This document shows, one piece after another, positions 1-5,177 of a DNA stretch of 16,027 nt (positions are counted from its first letter, which is position 1; every line of letters begins with the position of its first letter). Both the position numbers and the translations under genes were made by a program. Source of the DNA: CAZZCN01 sp964652975 (lineage in GTDB: Bacteria > Bacillota > Clostridia > Saccharofermentanales > UBA5734); NCBI GenBank assembly GCA_964652975.1, contig CAZZCN010000063.1, forward strand, positions 1-16,027. Reading direction: 5' to 3'. The notes beneath the pieces were generated by a model. It had not been told where the DNA came from. It was given only the letters and a program-made list of their open reading frames with translations, and did no database searches.

Positions 1-153
1 GATATAGAATACCGTGACTACAATGATTCCAATCGTGCTTTTGCACCATTAAAGAAGGCGGAGGACGCAATAGAGGTTGACACGACTTTTAAAAGCATAG
101 ATGAAGTTGTTGAAGAGATCGTTGCTATAATAGACACAAAATGTTCAGGCTGA
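1..153 (+). CDS. cmk: Cytidylate kinase, C-terminal end (partial)
   Basis: This is the last 50 codons of a gene whose 5' part lies outside the window. The translation carries the typical C-terminal signature of CMP kinase: a DYNDSNR segment, then APLKKAEDAI, then DTT and a final helix ending IDEVVEEIVAII. The enzyme phosphorylates CMP and dCMP with ATP in the cytoplasm, feeding CTP and dCTP pools. Its stop codon lies inside the next gene: the plsC ATG at 141 overlaps it by 13 bases in another frame, so the two are probably translationally coupled. The order cmk, plsC, ispH-rpsA is a familiar clostridial arrangement, which supports the call although only the C-terminus is visible. Confidence 0.9.
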   Translation, partial: DIEYRDYNDSNRAFAPLKKAEDAIEVDTTFKSIDEVVEEIVAIIDTKCSG

Positions 154-776
154 TAGTTAAGAAGTTTTTTACTTTTTTAAATGCAATTCTTTTTCGCGTT
201 GAGTTCATCAATCCCGAAAAACTACCTTTGGAAGGTCCCGCCATACTGGTGGCAAACCACCAGAACATTTTTGACATATCTTTTATCCACTGTAAAACAA
301 AGCCCTGGGTTTACTGGGTCGGCAAACGCGAGCTCGTTGACATACCTATATTCGGAAGACTCGTTTTAATGATGGGCGTGATGCCTGTTGATCGCAAGAA
401 AAGCGACCTGTCTGTAGCTAAAAGTCTTTTTGCCAACCTGAAAGCAGGCAGGGTCATAGGTATTTTTCCGCAAGGCACAAGAGTGAGGGGATACGAAAAT
501 CTTGACAGAGTGATACCCAAGACGGGAGCTGTTCATTTTTCCCTTAAAACTAAAACACCGGTAATTCCTATAGGCGTTTATGGAAGTTTTAAACTTTTCA
601 GCAAAATGAAAGTGGTAGTGGGGGATCCTATTGATTTTTCGAAGGTTGAAGGCGATTTTCATGGCAATGAACTGCTCATGAAGCAGACAATATTCATGAT
701 GAAAAAAATATACTCTCTCATAGACGTAGAATACAACATTGACGAATCGTTGCTTCATGTGGAAAAGAACCTGTGA
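141..776 (+). CDS. plsC: 1-acyl-sn-glycerol-3-phosphate acyltransferase (PlsC family)
   Basis: The 211-residue protein is a LPLAT/PlsC-family acyltransferase that would convert lysophosphatidic acid to phosphatidic acid at the inner face of the membrane. Motif I is NHQNIFD, with the catalytic H40 and D45 in the HX4D arrangement. Motif II is GVMPVDR at 79-85, and motif III is FPQGTR at 109-114, where the usual glutamate of FPEGTR is replaced by glutamine (Q111). Motif IV is a VIPIGVYG stretch. The hydrophobic N-terminus (FFTFLNAILF) probably gives membrane association. The length is close to the short clostridial PlsC proteins. The ATG lies inside the end of cmk, so translation is probably coupled. 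The family call is firm; the exact acyl acceptor and donor are inferred. Confidence 0.92.
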   Translation: MFRLIVKKFFTFLNAILFRVEFINPEKLPLEGPAILVANHQNIFDISFIHCKTKPWVYWVGKRELVDIPIFGRLVLMMGVMPVDRKKSDLSVAKSLFANLKAGRVIGIFPQGTRVRGYENLDRVIPKTGAVHFSLKTKTPVIPIGVYGSFKLFSKMKVVVGDPIDFSKVEGDFHGNELLMKQTIFMMKKIYSLIDVEYNIDESLLHVEKNL

Positions 777-881
777 TAATAAAGATAGACGAATTTATAA
801 GAAAATGCATAATAAATAATCCAGTGAATTGTATATAAAACCGACATATATAAGTAATATGAGAGAGATGGACAAAAACCG

Positions 882-3305
882 ATGAAATTCGAAATAGCCA
901 AAAGTGTAGGATATTGTTTCGGAGTCGATGAGGCCATTAAAAAGGCTTTTGAAATTTTAGCCGACAAGGAGCTTGAATCATCCCGCAAATACATGTATGG
1001 CGAACTTATTCACAATAGAGGTGTAATCGAAGAACTCGTAGAAAAGGGTATGGATGTAGCCGAAGAGATTGGTGATATCGAGAATTGCTCGACTGTGCTT
1101 ATAAGAGCGCATGGAATATCACCTCAGATCAAGGACGAATTGATAAAAAAGGACTGCACGGTTATCGACTGTACCTGCACTTTTGTCAACAGAATCCATA
1201 AAATTGTCAAAACGGCTTATAATGAGGGTAAACAGATTATCCTGGTAGGCGATGCAAAACATCCCGAAATTCTTGGAATAAATGGAGAATGTGAAAACAC
1301 AGGAATTGTAATTTCGAGCGAAGAAATTGCAAAAAAAATTGAAATTGAGGACAAACCTTCGGTAATTGTCGCACAAACTACGTTTTCTTTCATAAAATAC
1401 ACAGAAATAGTGGATTTTTTAAAGAAAAAAATTGCAAACTTGGAAATATTTGATACAATATGTATTACGACTGAAAAACGACAGCAGGAAGCAAGTGAGA
1501 TTGCGAGTCGTTCAGACATGATGATTGTTATCGGCAGTAAGGAAAGTTCAAATACAATGAAACTATTTGAGATTTGCTCTTTGAATTGCCGTAAAACATA
1601 TTTGGTGCAAAAGTTATCGGACATAGATGAGATTATCGGCAGAGAGAACATTTCCGCCTATAAGATTGGAATTGTCGCAGGTGCTTCAACACCACTAAGA
1701 AATATCGGGGAGGTTATCAACAAGATGAGTGAAAATGTGGGTTTAGGAAGCCAGCAGGAGCAAGACAATTTGTATTTTTCGGAGTATGTGGAAAGTATTT
1801 CGCAATTGCACAGAGGATCAACAGTCAAAGGTGCGGTAATTCGTTATGACAATGAATATGTGTATGTGGATGTACATGACAAATCCGAAGGAAGGATTCC
1901 AATTCACGAATTTAAATCTGATCCCGAATTTGATCTGGCAGCAGCCGTAAAAGATCATACTGAAGTTGATGTTTTTGTTCGCAGTATCCGTAATACTGAA
2001 CAGGGCAAAGAGATAATTCTATCGAAAGCGAAACTCGAATTTTCCAAGAACCGTGAACTCGTTGAGGCAGCATTCCGCGACAAGCAACCGGTAATGGTTA
2101 AAATCATAAATACAGTTAAAGACGGTGTTATCGGGACATATGGCGGTGTTGACATCTATATTCACCGTACACAGCTCGAAATGGGACCTGTAGAGAATCT
2201 CGACGCATATAAAGGCAGAGACCTTGAGATTTTAGTTACTCAATATGATGCAACAGACAAGAGAAGACTTCGCGTATCAGGTTCGAGAAGAATTCTTCTT
2301 AACCAGGAGCGCAAAGAAAAGGCTGATGGTGTATGGACAGAACTCGAAATAAATAAAGTCTACAAGGGTATAGTAAGAAGCCTTACAGATTTCGGAGCTT
2401 TTGTTGATATCGGCGGCGTTGATGGTCTTGTCCACGTTTCAGAACTTTCATGGAACCGTATCAAGCATCCTTCGGAAGTTTTAAAGCCCGGAGAAGAGAT
2501 TGAAGTATACATCAAGGAATTTGACGAAGAGAAACGTCGTATATCCCTTGGATACAAGAAAGCAAACGAAGATCCATACAAGGATGTCGAAGAGAATTAT
2601 CCTATCGGAACTGTCGTATCCGGTAAAGTTGTAAGAATGTTTCCTTTTGGAGCTTTTATAGAGATTGCACCGGGAGTTGACGCTCTCTGTCATATATCAC
2701 AGATTTCCAATGTAAGACTCGTTAAGCCTGCAGATGCTCTTAAAGAAGGGATGGAAGTTAACGCCAAGGTCCTGGAAGTTAACAACCAGACAAGAAGAAT
2801 CAGCGTAAGCATCAAGGAAGTAGAAGCCATCGATCCAGTTAAGAAGGCGGACGCAGAACCGGTTGAATCAACTGAAGTAGCAGAGGAACTACCTGTTAAA
2901 GAAGTTCCGGTAGTGGAAGCCGTTTCAGCAGAAGAAACCGTTTCCGAAGTCAAGACTGATGCAGAGGCAGTGACAGCAGTAGAAGAAGCACCAGAAGCTA
3001 CTGCAGACGTAGTAACCGAGGCAGAAGCAAAAGTTGATGTAACACCAGAAATTACTGCAGAACCCGTTGCTGAAGTAGTAGAAGCAGCACCCGAAGCTAC
3101 TACCGAAACTGTTGCTGAAGAAGTAGAAGCAGCACCTGAAGTTGCAGCCGAGCCTGTTGTTGAAGAAGTTGCTACTGAAGAAGCAAAAGAAGAAGTTGTT
3201 GCAACACCTGTCGAAGTAGTAGATGAGACAGTAGAAGATGCAAAGGTTGAAGAAACTGTAGAAGAAAAAGCTGAAGAAGTTGTAGAGGAAGTCGAAGAAA
3301 AGTAA
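882..3305 (+). CDS. ispH-rpsA: Bifunctional 4-hydroxy-3-methylbut-2-enyl diphosphate reductase (IspH) / ribosomal protein S1 fusion
   Basis: This 807-residue fusion has three parts. Residues 1-283 are IspH, the iron-sulfur enzyme that makes IPP and DMAPP in the last step of the MEP pathway. The three cluster cysteines are visible as C12 (SVGYCFGV), C99 (DCTCTFV) and C194 (DTICITT), with the HNRG, KHPE, AQTTFS, SSNT and AGASTP motifs. The segment usually written DATCPFV reads DCTCTFV here, adding C97 and losing the proline. Residues about 305-650 hold four S1 RNA-binding repeats. The third and fourth are canonical (DFGAFVDI and PFGAFIEI); the second is degenerate. Residues about 655-807 are a low-complexity Glu/Ala/Val/Pro tail. 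IspH-S1 fusions are known in Clostridia. The ribosome binding site is weak (GAGAGAGATGG, 861-871), and I see no confident promoter in 777-881, so transcription probably continues from cmk-plsC. Confidence 0.95.
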   Translation: MKFEIAKSVGYCFGVDEAIKKAFEILADKELESSRKYMYGELIHNRGVIEELVEKGMDVAEEIGDIENCSTVLIRAHGISPQIKDELIKKDCTVIDCTCTFVNRIHKIVKTAYNEGKQIILVGDAKHPEILGINGECENTGIVISSEEIAKKIEIEDKPSVIVAQTTFSFIKYTEIVDFLKKKIANLEIFDTICITTEKRQQEASEIASRSDMMIVIGSKESSNTMKLFEICSLNCRKTYLVQKLSDIDEIIGRENISAYKIGIVAGASTPLRNIGEVINKMSENVGLGSQQEQDNLYFSEYVESISQLHRGSTVKGAVIRYDNEYVYVDVHDKSEGRIPIHEFKSDPEFDLAAAVKDHTEVDVFVRSIRNTEQGKEIILSKAKLEFSKNRELVEAAFRDKQPVMVKIINTVKDGVIGTYGGVDIYIHRTQLEMGPVENLDAYKGRDLEILVTQYDATDKRRLRVSGSRRILLNQERKEKADGVWTELEINKVYKGIVRSLTDFGAFVDIGGVDGLVHVSELSWNRIKHPSEVLKPGEEIEVYIKEFDEEKRRISLGYKKANEDPYKDVEENYPIGTVVSGKVVRMFPFGAFIEIAPGVDALCHISQISNVRLVKPADALKEGMEVNAKVLEVNNQTRRISVSIKEVEAIDPVKKADAEPVESTEVAEELPVKEVPVVEAVSAEETVSEVKTDAEAVTAVEEAPEATADVVTEAEAKVDVTPEITAEPVAEVVEAAPEATTETVAEEVEAAPEVAAEPVVEEVATEEAKEEVVATPVEVVDETVEDAKVEETVEEKAEEVVEEVEEK
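3045..3179 (+). repeat. Three tandem 45-base coding repeats in the IspH-S1 acidic tail
   Basis: Three consecutive 15-residue units occupy residues 722-766 of the fusion protein: PEITAEPVAEVVEAA, PEATTETVAEEVEAA and PEVAAEPVVEEVATE. They begin at 3045, 3090 and 3135. The period is a multiple of three, so copy-number change would keep the frame. The same unit recurs after the assembly gap, which probably explains why the assembler failed here. Confidence 0.75.
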
Positions 3306-3410
3306 ATCGAAACAGCTTATAAGCAAGCAGGTTTAACAATAAAAAACTTTACAAAAACTATAAATAAACTAAAAATAATATTAAGACCGCTGAACAAAGA
3401 GCAAAAATAT
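3306..3410. other. AT-rich non-coding stretch between the ispH-rpsA stop and the assembly gap
   Basis: This stretch of 105 bases directly follows the stop codon at 3303-3305. It holds a perfect 10-base palindrome (GCTTATAAGC, 3315-3324) but no T-tract, so it is not a recognisable terminator. No start codon with a ribosome binding site and no open frame of note is seen. It may be a chimeric or variant contig end, because the real terminator appears only at 3732. Confidence 0.5.
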
Positions 3411-3420
3411 NNNNNNNNNN
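3411..3420. other. Assembly gap of ten Ns
   Basis: Ten consecutive N characters mark a scaffold join. The true distance across it is unknown. Sequence on both sides encodes versions of the same acidic Glu/Ala/Val/Pro tail, so the join may be a collapsed repeat, two strain variants laid end to end, or a real partial duplication. Confidence 0.98.
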
Positions 3421-3631
3421 AGCACCTGAAGTTGCAGCTGAGCCTGTTGCGGAAGAGACAGTTAATACAATTGAAGACGAAGTTGTTGAAGCTCCAGTAG
3501 AAGTTGCAGCTGAGCCTGTTGCGGAAGAGACAGAAGTTGCAGTTGAGCCTGTTGAAACTGTTGAAGAGACAAAGGCAGAAGAAACTGAAGCAGAAGAAAA
3601 GACTGATGAAGAAGCAGTCGAAGAAAAGTAA
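3421..3631 (+). CDS. Second copy of the IspH-S1 acidic C-terminal tail (5' truncated by the gap)
   Basis: Read from 3422, an open frame of 69 codons ends at TAA 3629-3631. It encodes a Glu/Ala/Val/Pro/Thr tail (APEVAAEPVAEET at its start, EEAVEEK at its end) of the same type as the C-terminus of the ispH-rpsA product, which ends EEVEEVEEK. The first 30 bases match 3131-3160 at 28 positions. No start, S1 domain or IspH segment is visible because the sequence begins at the gap. It may be the true 3' end of ispH-rpsA, with 3131-3410 a variant contig end, or the end of a second S1-like gene. It is followed by a strong terminator, which the upstream tail lacks; that favours it being the genuine operon end. 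Confidence 0.6.
3428..3532 (+). repeat. Exact 33-base direct repeat inside the second acidic tail
   Basis: The 33 bases at 3428-3460 recur without change at 3500-3532, a spacing of 72 bases. They encode the EVAAEPVAEET core of the tail. An exact repeat here, next to the gap, is consistent with recent in-frame duplication and with assembly difficulty. Confidence 0.85.
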
Positions 3632-3657
3632 TTAGATAAAGATGTAAAGGCCATTAA

Positions 3658-3720
3658 ATGAAAAAGTGGAAGTTCATTGTCAAGGACAATAAGACATGGA
3701 CAATAACCCAAGCACAATAA
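3658..3720 (+). CDS. Possible 20-residue small ORF before the terminator
   Basis: ATG at 3658 opens a 20-codon frame ending with TAA at 3718-3720. It is preceded by AAAGG at 3646-3650 with a 7-base spacer. The peptide starts MKKWKFIV and ends TITQAQ, basic at the N-terminus with two tryptophans. It sits between the acidic-tail stop and the terminator. A short frame of this size is expected by chance in AT-rich DNA, so only the binding site and position support it. I recognise no family. Confidence 0.22.
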   Translation: MKKWKFIVKDNKTWTITQAQ

Positions 3721-3731
3721 TACAGCATCAG

Positions 3732-3762
3732 ACAGAGCAGAGAAATCTGCTCTGTTTTTTTT
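3732..3762 (+). terminator. Strong intrinsic terminator of the cmk-plsC-ispH-rpsA operon
   Basis: A perfect 10-base-pair stem (ACAGAGCAGA, 3732-3741, pairing with TCTGCTCTGT, 3746-3755) closes a GAAA tetraloop and is followed by eight T residues (3755-3762). This is the textbook form of a rho-independent terminator on the plus strand. Confidence 0.95.
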
Positions 3763-3769
3763 GAAAACA

Positions 3770-3793
3770 ATATAATTTAAATGTAAATTATAT
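3770..3793. repeat. Perfect AT-only inverted repeat
   Basis: A 10-base arm (ATATAATTTA, 3770-3779) and its exact reverse complement (TAAATTATAT, 3784-3793) flank a four-base centre, AATG. It lies just past the terminator and 33 bases upstream of the -35 box of the next gene. It could be a protein-binding dyad or an extruding AT hairpin. It has no GC pairs, so it is not a convincing terminator. Confidence 0.5.
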
Positions 3794-3825
3794 ATAAACG
3801 TAACAAAACAATTGTTCGATATCGC

Positions 3826-3854
3826 TTGACAAACAAAATGAAATCATATATTAT
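3826..3854 (+). promoter_or_regulatory. Sigma-A promoter of the 141-residue membrane protein gene
   Basis: A perfect -35 box TTGACA (3826-3831) is followed by a 17-base spacer and the -10 box TATTAT (3849-3854). The predicted transcription start is near 3861, inside the LexA-type box. The strength of the core promoter suggests a gene that is normally held off by a repressor. Confidence 0.85.
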
Positions 3855-3859
3855 AAAAG

Positions 3860-3873
3860 AGAACAAACGTTCT
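3860..3873 (+). promoter_or_regulatory. LexA-type SOS box at the transcription start
   Basis: The core GAACAAACGTTC (3861-3872) matches the Gram-positive LexA/DinR operator core GAAC-RNRY-GTTC at every defined position. The outer flanks are A and T rather than C and G. It begins seven bases after the -10 box, so bound LexA would block initiation. A partial relative, AACAATTGTTCG (3807-3818), lies just upstream of the -35 box. The operator consensus is established knowledge; its function here is inferred. Confidence 0.72.
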
Positions 3874-3897
3874 TTTGGTTTTTGGGGAGGATAATAT

Positions 3898-4323
3898 ATG
3901 ATTCAGATAGTTTTTTTCATGTCAATGATAACCATTGCAGCATTACTTCTAAATATGTTCTGGAGTGTTTCTGACAGCCACGATAAGGAATACCTGATAA
4001 TGTGCCAGATCAGAAGGAGAAGTGTTATTCGTAAGAGACATCTAATGAATTTAAATGGAAGTGTGTCATCAGAAACGTATAATTACAATACTGGTATCGG
4101 TACTGTTAGAAGTGTTAGTAATATCAATTTAGACAATAATTACTTATACACCGATAATCATGATAAAATTCATTCTAAAAGCTATGTTTACAATTTCAAT
4201 AAACGCAATATTACAAGCAAAGGTAAAGTTATTAGAACAAATAAAGTTGTTCAATTTTATGATTTAGGTCCGTCTGAATATATCGACAATAGTATTGACA
4301 GCCATAAGAATGACTGTGCATAA
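3898..4323 (+). CDS. Uncharacterised single-span membrane protein, putatively SOS-induced
   Basis: I do not recognise a family for this 141-residue protein. Residues 2-22 are a strongly hydrophobic segment with no charged residue before it. A basic patch follows (RRR at 39-41, RKRH at 45-48), then a polar region rich in Asn, Tyr, Ser and Asp over about 55-115. There are two cysteines (C36, C140) and no LysM motif. The basic patch after the span suggests, by the positive-inside rule, that the C-terminus is cytoplasmic. The start is well supported by GGGGAGG (3884-3890), seven bases before the ATG. Transcription comes from a near-consensus promoter with a LexA-type box on its start site. Small LexA-controlled membrane proteins of Gram-positives such as YneA and SosA inhibit cell division, so a checkpoint role is a reasonable guess, but there is no sequence match to cite and the predicted topology differs from YneA. 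Confidence 0.85.
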   Translation: MIQIVFFMSMITIAALLLNMFWSVSDSHDKEYLIMCQIRRRSVIRKRHLMNLNGSVSSETYNYNTGIGTVRSVSNINLDNNYLYTDNHDKIHSKSYVYNFNKRNITSKGKVIRTNKVVQFYDLGPSEYIDNSIDSHKNDCA

Positions 4324-4393
4324 TTATTCGATAATCAACTTTAGTTAAGCACGAGTTAACGTACTTTCAAATAGTGCCTATATCACCTATATA

Positions 4394-4402
4394 TGTTATA
4401 AT
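4394..4402 (+). promoter_or_regulatory. Extended -10 promoter of the sigma factor gene
   Basis: TGTTATAAT (4394-4402) is a perfect extended -10 element (TG, one base, TATAAT). No good -35 box lies 16-18 bases upstream, as is common for extended -10 promoters. The predicted start is near 4409, giving a leader of about 30 bases. It shows that the sigma gene can be transcribed independently of the membrane protein gene. Confidence 0.65.
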
Positions 4403-4438
4403 ACTCCTATCAAATTTCACTGATTGGAGTATTTTTAT

Positions 4439-5020
4439 TTGCCGGATGTAAACGATGTAAAGTTAGCGGTTATGGCATCGAAAGGTGATATGAATGCATT
4501 TGAACAACTGGTAATGTTATATTTTACCGGTATAACGGGTGTTTGTTATTCTATTACTGCAAATCGACAGGATGCAGAGGATTGCGCACAGGAAGCCTTT
4601 ATCAAAGCATACAGGAACATTTCCAAGTTTGACCCCTCATCATCATTTTTTACATGGATATACAGGATAGCAGTCAATACGTGTTATGATTTAAAGCGCA
4701 AAGAGAATAGAAAATATACTGTTTCGCTTGATGATACTATGGAAACAGAAGACGGAGCAATAGCATATCAAATAGAAGACAATTCAGCAGCGATTGACGA
4801 CCAGCTTATTTGCGAAGCATCTGACCAAAAGATACAGTCAATAATTGACATGGTTCCCGAAAAATTTTCCAGAATTCTAAGGCTTAAAGATATAGACGGT
4901 TTAAGCTATATTCAAATCGCGCAGATTGAGGATATAAACGAAGGTACTGTTAAATCAAGACTTTCACGTGCACGTGCAGCATTTGCGCAACTTGCAAAGG
5001 ATGAAGATTTGTATGTGTGA
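4439..5020 (+). CDS. RNA polymerase sigma factor, sigma-70 family, ECF-type
   Basis: The 193-residue protein has the two-domain ECF plan. Region 2 lies at about 15-90 (FEQLVMLYFTGITG, DAEDCAQEAFIKAYRNI, and the -10 recognition helix FFTWIYRIAVNTCYDLKR). An acidic linker follows at about 97-128. Region 4 lies at about 130-186, with the helix-turn-helix YIQIAQIEDINEGTVKSRLSRAR. It would direct RNA polymerase to a small regulon. I place the start at TTG 4439, because GGAG (4426-4429) sits nine bases before it; the longer frame from TTG 4424 has no ribosome binding site and would overlap this one. ATG 4472 is a poorer alternative. The zinc anti-sigma gene follows 157 bases downstream, the usual pairing for this family. 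No stress target can be named from sequence. Confidence 0.9.
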   Translation: MPDVNDVKLAVMASKGDMNAFEQLVMLYFTGITGVCYSITANRQDAEDCAQEAFIKAYRNISKFDPSSSFFTWIYRIAVNTCYDLKRKENRKYTVSLDDTMETEDGAIAYQIEDNSAAIDDQLICEASDQKIQSIIDMVPEKFSRILRLKDIDGLSYIQIAQIEDINEGTVKSRLSRARAAFAQLAKDEDLYV

Positions 5021-5051
5021 TGAATTTCAGACACATTTGGAATGGAACAAA

Positions 5052-5077
5052 TACGGATTAGAAACGTATAATCCGTA
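5052..5077 (+). repeat. Inverted repeat between the sigma and anti-sigma genes
   Basis: A perfect 9-base stem (TACGGATTA, 5052-5060, with TAATCCGTA, 5069-5077) closes an 8-base loop. It starts 31 bases after the sigma stop. The following sequence is A-rich rather than T-rich, so it is not a standard intrinsic terminator. It could attenuate read-through, stabilise the upstream mRNA, or act as an operator. Confidence 0.55.
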
Positions 5078-5177
5078 GATAGAAATTTAAAATTTAGGCA
5101 TTATATAGCTACAATACAAGAAGAACAGTGGTTTTAAGGGGATTAATTGCAAATATTTAAAATTGCAGGTGGGTTAA

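Noticed and set aside
868..885. A five-codon upstream ORF (MDKNR) overlapping the ispH-rpsA start
   Set aside because: The purine-rich GAGAGAG abuts its ATG with no spacer and better serves the main start, so it is probably incidental.
2925..3326. A minus-strand frame rich in Phe, Cys and Tyr over the acidic tail
   Set aside because: The composition is the direct antisense image of Glu/Ala codons; there is no ribosome binding site or recognisable domain.
3676..3690. ATTGTC/GACAAT six-base inverted repeat
   Set aside because: The loop is three bases, the stem is weak and no function is indicated by position.
3358..3717. A minus-strand open frame running across the gap
   Set aside because: It spans unknown bases and is the Ser/Thr/Ala-rich antisense shadow of the acidic tail.
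4344..4360. Inverted repeat GTTAA/TTAAC between the membrane protein and sigma genes
   Set aside because: A five-base stem with a seven-base loop and no T-tract is expected by chance in this AT-rich spacer.
4424..4438. TTG 4424 as the start of the sigma factor
   Set aside because: It overlaps the GGAG that serves TTG 4439 and has no binding site of its own.
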